This document shows positions 34,267-45,553 of a DNA stretch of 64,000 bases, piece after piece. Position 1 is the stretch's first letter; each line of letters starts with the position of its first letter. The DNA lies in contig WPDH01000200.1 of assembly GCA_019137255.1 (NCBI GenBank), positions 62,001-126,000 of the forward strand, read 5' to 3'. Below the pieces are notes generated by a model. That model did no database searches. It saw nothing but the letters and a program-made list of their open reading frames with translations, and was not told the DNA's origin. The position numbers were made by a program, and so were the translations under genes. This DNA comes from Corinectria fuckeliana (lineage: Eukaryota; Ascomycota; Sordariomycetes; Hypocreales; Nectriaceae).

Positions 34267-36675
34267 TTAGGCACCTTCCAGGGGAGGAACAAAGGAATAG
34301 TTAAAGTCAAGGAGGCCGTCCAACATCCAGTGCTGTGGGTCAAAGAAGTCGTAGTTCGTTTCGCCGTAATTCATTCCTCCCATCATGCTGTTCGGGGCTG
34401 ATGGTGGGACTGAGAGGCCAGATGCACTCGGGGTCAAGGCGCCGTTGGTATTGAGCATGGTAGACGTGGGGAGGGCATTGGACGTGATCAAAGCCGTGTC
34501 TAAATGCGTCGATGAGGCCGACGACTCGTTGGCCGAGTCTGGATTGGTCGGTTGCTTGGCGGCTGGTTTCGGAACCATGTCAGCATTGCATCGCAGGAGG
34601 TCATTACAGACGAACAAGAGGGAATCGCTTTACATGGATTACAGATACCAGGCGACTTACCATCTATGTTCCCTCGCCCAATAGCTTGATAGTCTTCCCT
34701 CCATCGCCAAACCGAGTCAAAAACGAGACTCATGCTATGACGGCATCGTACCTTGAGCTGCAGGCTGTCGTCCATTTGGATCGGGGAGTCGTCGCTGCTG
34801 TTGAAGGCCTGCTGGTTGCCATCTAGCCGGGCTCCGTTCCACATCTGCACCATCAGTTCCGCTAGTCGCCACTGCAGGTCGTTGTTGACGACACTCGTGG
34901 CTCGAATAGCCCGAATGGTTTGGTGGAAGAGGTTGCGGCCGCGGTGGAAATCAATTGTTTTAGCAAAGAATGATCTCATCAGCTTCAGTAGAGCAAACCC
35001 AGCGGCAACCATCATCTGGTTGATGTAGTTGGTGGCGTAGAGAAGAATGGTGCCGCCAATGCTGTCGCGAGGGCTCGTCACCTTGTCCACTTCAAGTACG
35101 TCGTCGAGGAAGCACGTGGTTGCTCGCCAGAGACCCATGAGATCATCCACATACCCAGGCGTCTTACTTGAGTCGAAAAAGCCAGCCAGGCGCATATGGA
35201 GAGCCGCAGCCCTCATGTGAAGGTTAATGATGGGGCCCAGGTCTTGAGACATGGTCAAGGCGTGCAGCTCTGCGTAGTCTCGACGGTAGACTCGCATCAA
35301 CATGGCGCGATGTTCGTCGCCAGCAACCCCTCTCGGATCACTGGCATTGCTGTACATTTCCTTAGACACCTTGTCGCAGAATCTCTCAATCTGCAGCCTC
35401 GCCTCCAGCTCAGGCGAAAGTTGGAACGAGCCGTCGTCTCCCGGCCTCGCAGCCAACGTCCAGTCATAAAGACTCGATGCGGGTTGGCCATATCCGGTGC
35501 CGACGGATTGCGCAACGATGTTGCAGACTGCCCACGTCGTGACGCGATCACTAAGCTGCTCTTTGTTCAACTCAACCGAAACCCTCGAGAAATCCTGAAT
35601 GTGGTTCGGTCGGTGAAGTCCAATGCCCGTTGCCGTCTTCATCATTACACCACAGAGAATGTGCGTAGGGTCTGACGATGTCGTACTAGTCGGCAACGGC
35701 CAGGTACATAACAGACACATTCCCTTGACCACATAGTAGTTGCTGGGGACCTCCCCTATGGTTGACCACAGAAATCGCGTCAAGGGGCCAGAGAGATTGT
35801 TGAGCAGGTTCGGGACGTTCTGGGGGCTGAACCGACGGGCAGCAACAGCAATGATGGACCAGAAGAGGAGAGGATGTTGCTGGTAGTATTGGTCCGGAGG
35901 CTGCTGGGGGTTGAGAAATGGCAGGAACTGGTGGTAGAAGTTGAAGAACTCGTGGAATAGATTTGTGACGTTTTCTTCCGTCAATTGAACACCCTCCAGT
36001 TCGTGTGTGTATCGAGGCACGTTGTAGTTTCCTCCCCGCTTGAGGTGCAATAGTGAGGAAACAGCCTCGTCAGAGCCCATCAACGACGGATTCCGGGTAT
36101 GAGTGTGCGTGTAGGTTGGGTTGCTCTGAGCGATGGGCGAGTTGGTCTCGTCAATATCTTCGTCCAAAACGTAACCCTGTGACCTGGCACGAGAGATGTT
36201 GCGGCGCAAGCGATCAATCTCCTTCTCCATCTCGGCGTGCTTGGACCGCTTGCCGATGCGCTTGAAGTTGGACTCGATCTTGCACGCGAGCTTGAGGCGG
36301 TTGCACCGAGAGCAGCTCTGGAAGGGGTCCTGCACGACGTCGCAACGAAGCTGTTGTCGATTGAAAGGAATTGATTAGCTACCTGCGCACCTGCGGGCTG
36401 TGCGGAGGGCGGCCGGGCATGACGGAGGAGGGTTGACTCACCTTTTGCTGGCGACACTCGTTGCAGGCCCTCTTGACGCCGGGCTGGCGCTTCTTCTCGT
36501 TATCGCCATGCTCATCATCAATGATGCTACCGGGACTACTGTCGAGGCCGGCCATGCTGCTCCTCTTGCGCTTGGATGCGCCGTGGCCGTTCCCGTGGCC
36601 GTGGCGAGAACTCACGGGGCTGGTCGGGCTCATAGAAGCCGCCCCACCAGCGGCCACAATGCTCAAGCCCTCCAT
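34267..36675 (-). CDS. Zn2Cys6 transcription factor, Leu3/War1-type
   Basis: Exons 36675-36442, 36350-34661 and 34562-34267 (introns 91 and 98 bp) encode 739 residues. The zinc cluster is C71-C74-C81-C91-C94-C101. Its C-X2-C-X6-C-X9-C-X2-C-X6-C spacing, with nine residues in the loop, is that of Leu3-like proteins. The first intron falls between the second and third Cys. A basic helical linker with MEKEIDRLRRNI follows, then a fungal-specific middle homology region of ~400 residues with segments such as FNFYHQFLPFLNP and GIGLHRPNHIQDF. The C-terminus is Ser/Asn-rich with aromatic acidic ends, plausible as an activation domain. The target is unknown, and the aldehyde dehydrogenase gene is divergent 2.3 kb away. 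The start is the first ATG, just after a CAA/CAG tract in the leader. Confidence 0.92.
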
Positions 36676-38064
36676 GCGGCAGCAGCAGCAGCAGCAGCAA
36701 CAACAACAAAAACCACCGCCAACCGGCGACGGACACGGACCCGGAGTCGGACACACGGACGCAACGAGCGAGCTGCAAGAGCGGCAGGAGCGCTCGCTAC
36801 CTCAACGCGCCAAGCGGAGCGGGACAGCGGCACGACGGAGACGGATGGAGGCAGACGAATGGCCGGTATCGCGGTGTTAGGGCGGGCGCGTTGGCGTTGC
36901 AGAGGCCGAAAATGTGGTGCGCTGGCGAAGGCCGACTGCGGAGGGGGGGGGAGGAGAGCGATACGGCGGGGGTTGCGCTTGAGCGGCTGGGGCGGAGCGG
37001 TTTTGTTGCAAGGTGAAGATTGTTTTTCGCACGCAACCAGCGGAAAAGGCGCCTTCGTTCGCCCGTCGATTGAGTGCTAGCCTCAGCGTAACCCGGCCGA
37101 GTCTTACCAAGTGAAAACCAGTTCAGGACTCAGTCACTCCTGGGGGCGGGGGTTCCCAAAACAGCGGGAGGGTCGTCGGCGACGGTGGATTGTGCTAAAT
37201 GATTGGCTGGCTGGCAGCGGAACTGGAGTCACGTGGGCGTGGAAATCATCCGCTCGGCGCCGTGGTGTGCGTGGTTCGCTTCCAGACGGGAATACCGTAG
37301 CACAAGGGAAGGCGCAAGCGCAGGTACTGCCCGTACTCGTACCCCGTCGCACGAAGCAACTTGACTTGCTTCGTATCTGAACCTAGAAAGTCCTGCACAT
37401 CCCACGGGCAATTAAAAAAGACCAGGAACGTACTTAGATAGACAGAACCACCAGATTAAGGTCTCTCCACTGTCGCCATGCACAGAACATGCAGCCTTCC
37501 ATCCCAAGGTGGAGCACTGCACTCTAACTAAGCCTTTAAGCTACGACGTAATAAGGTACGACCGCTCATGGGCTCCTGCCCAGAGAAGAACGCTCCTTCC
37601 ACTACCATTCGCTGTGTTCCCTCCCGCTTCACAACAGGCACCTTCCCCACAGCTTACCTACGCACGCATCGGAAGCAAAGTGGCTGAGAGGCTGAGACAC
37701 GGCGAGACATTTGACGTCTTTATCAACGGTGCCGGTGTCGCTTGCTTTTCTCCACACATGCCTATCCTCCACATCTCCATCTATCATCCCCACGTTACCA
37801 TCTCGTATCATCTCTGTCATCTCTGTCATCTCTGTGAAACCACATACCTACTAGTACTTCGTACGTATGTCAGCTCTCTTTACTCATCTCTCTGATCGCA
37901 TCCTACCTTCCTGCGAACTGTTCTCAAGGGGTCGTCGAGTGCCTACCTATAATGAATGCCCGCTCACCAATCGTTTAGAGAATCTCAGCATCACACCACC
38001 GTCGTATTCCTCACGCCGCGCATCTAACAATCCATACTTTGACGCTATATAGCCACCAATAACC
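36676..38064. other. Intergenic region upstream of the Zn2Cys6 gene
   Basis: This holds the likely promoter of the minus-strand regulator. It has a nine-base tandem (TCTGTCATC, about three copies) near 37,809-37,835 and a TACTTCGTACG motif near 37,857. No supported gene is seen. Confidence 0.5.
36680..36709. repeat. (CAG)6(CAA)4 tract in the leader of the Zn2Cys6 gene
   Basis: The repeat ends five bases before the minus-strand ATG at 36675, so it would lie in the 5' leader, where it reads as TTG/CTG units. No in-frame ATG is found upstream of it, so it is unlikely to be translated. Confidence 0.85.
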
Positions 38065-38828
38065 ATGCCAGACTCCGGCATCATTCCCTCTCGCGTCAAA
38101 AGAACGTTAAAGCCAGCACCTGCTTCTCGCGGTCATGTGCACTCTCCAGCCCGGAAATCAGATGTCCGGTTTGTCCTTCCTGGATCCCTCCCAGACCTAG
38201 GTACGTCGGACACATGTTGCAGGCCAAACGCCATTCAAGAGCCCCAGACGCTCACTCTTGCAGAGGTTGTTAAGGTCCGGACTATCGCAGTTCCTCAGCC
38301 TTTTCTAGAGCCCGATGCATTGAAACGTTAGTCGCATGTCTCGGACGCTACAACACTCCAACACCGGTCTTCTGTTTGGGCATCCACTCCACCAACCGCC
38401 GTCCAAGTACGAATTGCCCAGAAGCCACAAGTTCCACGCGATTGAAATCTTACTTCAGCTTTATCCGTATATCCACAAACGAATGCCGACCTAGATCAAA
38501 AATCTGCGTTAGTTTCAAATACAAAAAACTGCGTAAGCAACAGTATTGTGGATGTATTTCGCGCAGCCAGACGACTAAACGCCAAGAAATTCAACCATGT
38601 CGCTCTAAGTCAGCAACTTGCAAACTCATCCTCGGTGTCTCATCCACCAACTCACACAACTACTTCATCCTGCTGCAAATACCGCGCGGTATCAGGCGGT
38701 CTAGAAAGCTAATATGTTTCGGTCTGAGTGGTGGCCCCCCACCGGAACCATCACCCGAAGGCGGGCGTTGTCCTGGTCCCGAACGGCCCAACATGATGAT
38801 CTTTGACCTCCTCCACATCCCGGTCTAA
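38065..38828 (+). pseudogene. Possible decayed gene or weakly supported two-exon gene
   Basis: From the ATG at 38065, in a good start context (AACCATG), one frame stays open for 215 codons apart from two stops: TAG at 38329 and TGA at 38443. It then ends with TAA at 38710. The residues read protein-like across the stops, for instance VFRAARRLNAKKFNHVALSQQ, which suggests nonsense decay. The alternative is an intron from 38327 (GTTAGT) to 38421 (CCCAG). That would give an intact 222-residue frame ending at 38828, but with poorer-looking sequence. Codon use lacks the C/G-ending bias of neighbours, and I recognise no domain, so this may also be chance. Confidence 0.25.
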
Positions 38829-38975
38829 ACCCACCCTTCACAATGCGGGGTTTGGCCTAACTAGGCTCCTGGCTCCCTGCCTCGGATCCCCGGATAGACG
38901 CGATTGGGTAGCGACGTCCCAGAATCCCGTTTAAAAGGACAAGATTGCCCCGGACGGTGTCTCGAAAGAGTAACA

Positions 38976-40524
38976 ATGCAGAGCTCTGCCCTTCTTGTTT
39001 CTAAACTTATATCCATCATGCCAAGCGAAACGCCCTCTACCAACGGGTCACTCCATACCGTTCCTTTCATAATAAAGGGATCCGAGTATCACACAAGCCA
39101 ATCTTTTGATGTCATCTCCCCTGCCACAGGCAAGGTCGTCCACCGGTGTCACTCGGCTTCTGTCGACGATGCAGCCGTCGCAGTCAATGCCGCGGCCGAC
39201 GCTCTGAAGACATGGCGCAAGACGCCCCCAGAGCAACGCCGAGATATCTTCCTCAAGGCAGCCGAAGTCATGAGCAGACGGCGCCCCGAGCTGCGTCAGT
39301 ATATGGAAGATGAGACGGCCTGTGAATCAGGGTGGATCGAGTTCAACTTGGACGTCGCTATCAACCATATCAAAGATGTTGCCGGGCGAATAGCGACTTT
39401 AGAAGGCTCATTTCCAACCACCATGAACCCAGATACCAGCGCTATTATCATGCAAGAGCCGTACGGTGTTGTTCTGGCTATTGCACCATGGTATGACACC
39501 TTCCTCTCGACTACTTCTTGCCAGCTCCTCTAATTTCCTCAGGAACGCCCCCTACATTCTCGGCGCCAGGGCTGTCATCTTCCCCATTGCTGCCGGTAAC
39601 ACGGTGATCTTTAAGGGGAGTGAACTGTGTCCTCGCACAATGAGGGCCATTGCGTCAGTTTTCCAGGAGGCTGGACTGCCAGATGGTGTCCTGAACGTCA
39701 TTTTCAGTGACAGATCTTCCGCTGCATCCGTAACTACGGCTTTAGTGCAGAACCCACACGTCAAGAAGATCAACTTCACGGGGAGCACCGTGGTTGGACG
39801 CATCATTTCAAAGCTTGCAGGCGAAAATTTGAAACCCATCGTTCTCGAGTTGGGCGGCAAGGCTCCTGCCATAGTATGGGAAGATGCCGATCTCGATTTA
39901 GCTGCCAACCAATGCGTCTTGGGATCCTTTATCAATTCTGGTCAGGCGTGCATGGCCACTGAGAAGATACTGGTGCACAAAGCCGTCCGGTCCGAATTTG
40001 AGAAGAAACTAGCTGCATCAGTTTCTGAGATCTTCTCCGCCGAGAATGACGCACCGGTCCTCATCAATGCTGCAGCTGTAGCGAAGAACAAAGCCCTCGT
40101 GAAGGATGCCATTTCAAGGGGTGCTTCAGTTGTTCACGGAAATTTGGATCTCCAGGAGATCTCCCAGACCCGACTGAGACCCGTCGTCTTGAACAACGTC
40201 ACAACGGAAATGGACCTTTACAAAACCGAGTCGTTTGGCCCCACTGTCTCCATCCTCGAGATCGAAACCGAGGAAGAGGCTATTCGAATCGCCAACGACA
40301 CAGAGTACGGCTTGTCATCAGCCCTGTTCACCTCGGATCTAAGGAGAGGCCTCCGTATCGCTCGCGAAATTGAAACTGGCGCGGTGCATATCAATAATAT
40401 GACAGTCCACGATGAGAGTGCTCTCCCCCACGGGGGGGTCAAGTCAAGTGGCTATGGTCGGTTCAACGCATCGTCTGGCTTGAGCGAGTGGGTAAGGTCG
40501 AAGACCGTTACGTTTAGGAACTAG
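38976..40524 (+). CDS. Aldehyde dehydrogenase, salicylaldehyde/vanillin dehydrogenase-like
   Basis: Exons 38976-39490 and 39543-40524 (52-bp intron) give 498 residues, a normal length for the NAD(P)-dependent ALDH superfamily. Visible family features are the PW-NAP segment at the splice junction, FTGSTVVGRII in the Rossmann region, the catalytic Glu274 in LELGGKAP, the nucleophile Cys308 in GQACMATEKI, and ESFGPTVSI near the end. The GQACMATEKI form and overall pattern resemble fungal and bacterial aromatic-aldehyde dehydrogenases, so oxidation of aromatic or aliphatic aldehydes to acids is likely. The substrate is inference. A TTTAAAA element lies about 45 bp before the ATG at 38976. A second in-frame ATG at 39018 is equally plausible and would remove 14 residues. 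Confidence 0.93.
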
Positions 40525-41187
40525 TGATGGCGGAGGTGTAGGAGGTAGGCCTTCCAAGCCAGCGTTGCCTTTGGAACGTGCTGAAGAGACGAGGTGAGGT
40601 GAGGGTACATGTGTGTCGGCTGAAAGGACCAGCCTTGCCAAGCTTCTCTGAAACTTAGTCTCTATGAATTTACAGCTGAAGTGTTCTAAAATTAGTGCTC
40701 TGTATGTATGCAATATTTCAACTTGTGTGTGCATGTCTTCTGCTCGAAGTATTTAAGCGAGATAAACAGTATCAGTAGCAGTCAGATGCTCAACATGCGA
40801 TCCGATTTAACTAAGTAGAGAGACGAAGTCGGCATCAACGCCAGTTCTGTCACCAAGACAGCAACAACTTCTTGAATTGATATAGTCAACATCACTGTGA
40901 ACTTCGGAAAGAAAGAAAAAGTCAGCTTCAAAGAAATACTGACGCTCAATTGCATACGATGAATTACCGGGCTAGGGGTCTAGGGTATCCGCCGCCGAAA
41001 CCCGTGTAGGAAGCCGACAAGCCCACCTCACGTAATCAGCTTTCGGGCGATAAGGGAAATTTTACCTTCCTGCTGCCAGCATCATCGACCGAAAAGCGCA
41101 AGCCAGAGTTTGTCCAGCTACTACGAATATCCAACTTGCGAAATCTCCACCAATCCACCATCCACCAAAACTCCCAAACCGCCCAAC
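40525..41187. other. Intergenic between aldehyde dehydrogenase and Tim10 genes
   Basis: This holds the aldehyde dehydrogenase 3' end and the Tim10 promoter. No gene is seen. Confidence 0.6.
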
Positions 41188-41312
41188 ATGTCTTTTCTCG
41201 GAATGGGCCGCGCTCAGCCCACCTCGGAGCAGAAGATTGCTGCCGTCGAGGGCGAGATGCGCATGATGGCCGACACCTACAACCGGTACGCGCAGAGCAA
41301 CGGAGAGATACA

Positions 41313-41343
<31 letters not shown>

Positions 41344-41565
41344 GGCTAACTCATATGTGGAACAAGGCTGCAGAAGACGTGCCAGGCAAAGTGCATCCCC
41401 ACCGACTACCGCGAGGGCGAGCTCAACAAGGGCGAGTCGGTCTGTCTCGACCGGTGCACCGCCAAGTTCCTCGACACCTCGATGAAGGTCAGCGAGATCA
41501 TGCAGCAGCAGGGCCAGGCCCTGGGTGGCGGTGCCCAGGGCGGCGGTGGCGGCGGCATGTTCTAA
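41188..41565 (+). CDS. TIM10: Mitochondrial import chaperone Tim10
   Basis: Exons 41188-41285 and 41367-41565 encode 98 residues. The mature protein works as a Tim9-Tim10 hexamer in the intermembrane space, carrying hydrophobic carrier proteins to TIM22. The family signature is complete: twin CX3C motifs at C38-C42 and C59-C63, separated by 16 residues including PTDYREGELNKGES. The N-terminal MSFLGMGRAQPTSEQKIAAVE and the Gly-rich tail ending GGGMF are as in other fungal Tim10 proteins. The 81-bp intron sits just before the first CX3C, and a (GA)n microsatellite makes up a third of it. Reading through the intron would stop after about 20 codons. The gene converges on the STB6-like gene. Confidence 0.96.
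41313..41339. repeat. (GA)13 microsatellite inside the Tim10 intron
   Basis: A perfect AG alternation lies between the donor at 41286 and the acceptor at 41366. Length changes would alter intron size without affecting the protein. Confidence 0.92.
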
Positions 41566-41935
41566 GCGATCACGGTTGGAATACGTGAATACAACGTGCA
41601 AAGAGCGGGAAACGAGGACCGGCAGTCGAAAGAAGCTATTGATGTACGAGTATGGGATGAATGCTTGGGATTTGGGACATGCACCGACATGAACCTGGAA
41701 ACGGCGGATAGTCTGAAAGATGGGTTGTAAAACTAGTTGTATACGGATCAGCGTCATGACCGGCACGTAAAAAAAGAACACCTCCTCTACTAGATGTGTC
41801 CGCATGACACCAAAATAACGCCTTCCATGGTATCCTATGCTGCTGCTCCCGTGAAAGAAAACTAGACGCTCGCTCCAAACAAAACTCCAAGCCAGATAAG
41901 CCCGGGGAGTACTAGATGGCTTAATATACATGGGG
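41566..41935. other. Convergent intergenic region
   Basis: These 370 bp hold the 3' ends of Tim10 and the STB6-like gene. A 289-codon minus-strand frame starting here (41062-41931) is antisense to Tim10 and was not accepted as a gene. Confidence 0.6.
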
Positions 41936-44712
41936 TCACGCCATCGGGCGCGTAATGTCGGGTCCCGTGCCGATGCCAGTCATCGACCTGAAAGCCCAAT
42001 GCAGCCAGCCCTCCGTCTCGAGCTGGATCTTGAGGGCATCTGCTCTCTGCTCCATGTCTCCGACCTGCCGCTCAAATGTGACGATGCCATCCTCGACATC
42101 TATGACCTTTTGGAGCAGGGCATTGATTTCGTAGTCGAGACGGGCGACGAGGACCTCAACCTCTTTGAGACCCTCGGTAAGATGGGCTCGTTCCTCGGCG
42201 AGGACCTCGTCCGCACTCACCCGCAGTCGCTGGCACGCCTCGTTGAGCTGCTCATATAGAGCTTGGATTTCTTCCTTGTCCCGATCGTACCGCTGGTCGA
42301 GGAGCTCGACATCCTTGAGCTTCTGCGCGACCCAGGGTTCGATTTCAGTTCGAATGCAGTCAATATGATCGTTGAAGTATTGGGCAACCTCGGTGTAAGC
42401 CTCAAGACTCGCAACGTCGCTGGAAGATTGGGTAATGTCGATAATGGGCTCCCAAGAGAGGACAGCTTCTTCGGCATCACCAAATGACATCCGTCGAGGC
42501 CAGCGGTTCTCGTTTGGGACGTGCTTCCTTGGTCGCCCGGCAAGCTGGATGCTGTGTCGTCGGGATAGCCCTGAGCGGGCGACGTTCGCCTGAATCTCTG
42601 CCTCCAGTATTGGCCCTTGAAGATCGGCTTCATCGACCAGGGACCCCACGGCGGATGGTACCTTGGAGAGAACCTCTTTGCGGACCTCGGCGCCTATATC
42701 GACCAGGTCTCCCTCCTGCTCAGTTCGCTTCCGAGTCTCACAGCCAGGCGTGCTTGATGGCTTAATATCTATCGTCGATGTAGACGCAAAATGAGACGTC
42801 TGCGGGAAGCCAGGGATGACGTCCGCGTCACCTCTTCTCATAGCAGCAAGATATTCCTCCGGCTTGTTCTTCCAAGTAAAGGCCCTATTGACGCCCATTA
42901 CGGGCGCCGGAGTTGCAAGAAAGGCGGAGGTCTGTGTGCCACCGCCAGTGGTAACACCTTCTGCAAAGTCCTCTCTTGTAGAAACGGATGGCCGGGCATT
43001 ATGGCCTCGTCGACCCCCTCCCACAGCATCTTTGATGCGTCCGAGGCCAGACCGTGCATCGCTCATCTTTCCAGCAACGCTTTTGAATACCGTCTTCGGT
43101 AAGGCAGGATCCTTGTCACCGGGATTCCTGCCAATACTAATGGCAGACCCGGGCGGATGCGCCAAATAGACCCCCGGAGTCTCATCAAATCGCTTAATGT
43201 CTGGCTCCTCCTCCGTGGGTGCTGAATTGAGCCGTTTGAGGTTTGCCGTGGATTGGTCTTCTTTCCAGACCATCGCAGTGCCTAGCTCTGGAGTTTGGCC
43301 TGGCAGCTCAGCGGGGGTTCTCCGTGGTTTGCCATGCCAGAGCCATTTCGGCCGTTCGCCGTAGGCCAGGCTGACAAACCTGTCGATGTCTACCGTCTCG
43401 ATGTCGGCAAGCCCACCCTTGTCCTTTCCGGAAACCATACCCATGACAATCTCACCCCTCTTGCCACCAATTTCGGTGACGGTCGATTTGACGGCACGTT
43501 GGACACCCCAGCCTTCACCAGCAGCCGCTTTGGCCGATGCGCTGTATAGCTTGAGGAGTGTCTGGCGGTCTAAGCGCCGCGTCTTTTCGAGCTTTTGCGA
43601 CTTCTGAAAGTGGCCGATCCCGCGTTTGGTGTTGTCAATGTCGAAGACGTCCTTGGAGACCGGCACGCCGTACCAGTGGAGGCGGTTCCTCGCTCCCATA
43701 AACATACCGAGAAGGGCAGCGACGGTCGAGGGTCCCAGAATGCCATCCGTGGGCTCGAAGTTGTAGTGTTCGGCTCCGACCTCGATCCACCAATTGCTGA
43801 TGGCGGTTTCGGTCATGTCGCAGAGCAAGCCGTCGATGTACTCATGATCAAGCTTTTCGAACATGAATAAGGCTACCTGACATAGCTTAATCAGTTCCAT
43901 GACCGCCTGAGACAGAGGAACACGGTCGCTGATTTTATACAGCTGCTGGAACTTGACTCGCGTTGCCTCAGCTGGATCACTGAGCGTGAGGCCTGATCGT
44001 CCCGAGCACCCAAGTCGTTTGAGATCCTCATTGACGATGAAGGTTTGGCGGTATTTTCGGATGTCGCCGTCGGGGACTAGGATGACAGTGAGTGCAGAAG
44101 GAAAGCTGCTGAGGTTTGTCACCATGAGCTCCCCCATCGATGTCTGTTTGGGCCTCGCGTGGAACTTCTGGATGGCTTTGAAATAGACGCGCAGTTTCAA
44201 GGGCCACAGGCTCTCGTCTGCTGGCACAGATAGGACGCTAACTAAAATTGAATGTTTCTGATCGCCTGTGTAGGTGGTGATGACGAGGGTCGGGGACTGT
44301 CGGGAGCAGGCCCATTGTTCGATGAGGTAGGATTCGTAGCCGCAGAGTACGGCACGACGCTCGGCCACTGTCACAGAGCCGTCGTCTTCTAGATACCTGT
44401 GGAAGGGAAACTTAGTATGGAGTCCCGTTGGCGAGAGCTAGCGGTTGGCGGAGAGGATTCTTACCGGAAGGCGATGGGGTCGGCAAAGACGAGGTGCTTC
44501 CGCTGAAGCACAGGGAGCGGCTGCATCGAAGGCACCACCTCGGGGCCTCCATTGTGAGGCTGAGCCGACGTCTGGAGTTCGCCCGGCGCGGAAACTGGAG
44601 CGCCATCTTGGGGGCTTGCTCGCGTACTGCGCTGGGCCGGGGCCTTGGCGAGGTAGTCGTCGTCGGGGCGAAAGGTTCGTGGATCGGGCCCGGAGGGAAA
44701 TAGGAAGGCCAT
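41936..44712 (-). CDS. STB6-like protein with C-terminal coiled coil
   Basis: Exon 1 (44712-44465) and exon 2 (44396-41936), joined over a 68-bp intron, encode 902 residues. The segment spanning the splice junction, ADPIAFRYLEDDGSVTVAE, followed by CGYESYLIEQWACSRQSP, marks the STB6-like N-terminal domain. In yeast Stb2 and Stb6 this domain occurs in proteins that bind the Sin3 corepressor. The middle is long and polar with phosphorylation-type Ser/Thr stretches. A predicted coiled coil occupies about residues 745-885, with heptad-like Leu/Ile and Glu/Lys. A role in Sin3-related chromatin or signalling is inference from family name only. The start is the only ATG before the conserved segment. 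It shares an 840-bp divergent region with the RMD5-like gene. Confidence 0.88.
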
Positions 44713-45553
44713 GGCGACCCCTGAAGCGTGTCCAGTCGGGCCCGAGCTACATCCTCACTCTGTCTGAGCTGCGGGGAGATGTTCGGGAGCTGGCGACTCG
44801 AGGGCGTTGAGGAGGATCGCCAGGGGACACGACACTGTCGGTCAGGTCTGGCTGGTGCAGGTTGCGGTTCCAGCTCGCATGTGATGCAATCAATGAATGG
44901 ATAGGTAGGCCTAGGCACCTTAGGTAGCTTGCACAAGGCGTAGCGTCATTCAAAGCAGGCACCTGGCTGGCTGGCTGCGGGGCACTAACCACTAACAGTC
45001 AGTAACGGTCAGGGGACAGACTTTGGGGGTGGGTTCTACAGTATATTCGTACTTCGTACAGCCTCTGAATAGAGGGGGGTGAGAGGAGGAGGGGGGGCAT
45101 TTTGTCGAATCTGTTGCACCGCCCGAGGCGCAAATATCAGGCAGTGTTTTATGACTTAATCAGAAAAACACCGGATGCTCTGTTTGAAGCTGTGTCCGTT
45201 CTTCTCCTCGGTGGCCGTTTGATTAATCGGGAAGAGGGGCCAAACTCCCGCTTAAACGCATACCTACTTACACTTCCTAGCCTAGTACTTACTAGTAGTT
45301 TGGCCGGGCTGTCTGTCGTTATCGATACTGATACCCCGGCGCTATCATGACCCGTCCAGCTCCGCCGGTTATCCGGACCTCAGACGACCTCAACCACGGA
45401 CCATTTCGCCTCCGTCAACACCTTCCACTGCGTCTAAATGCCACCTGCCGACTTCTCTTCTCTCACCGTACCCCAAACTAGAGTCCTAATCCATCTCAGA
45501 CCTCCCAGGGAGCTCCATCGGCCGAACAACCCCCCTCGTATCATCCCAAAGCC
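44713..45553. promoter_or_regulatory. Divergent promoter region of the STB6-like and RMD5-like genes
   Basis: The 840 bp between opposite start codons contain no supported gene. A TACTTCGTAC motif lies near 45,049-45,058 and an out-of-frame ATG at 45438 could start an upstream frame overlapping the RMD5-like start. Confidence 0.5.

Noticed and set aside
41062..41931. 289-codon minus-strand frame
   Set aside because: It is antisense to the well-supported Tim10 gene. Its Leu/Ser run is the complement of the intron GA repeat.
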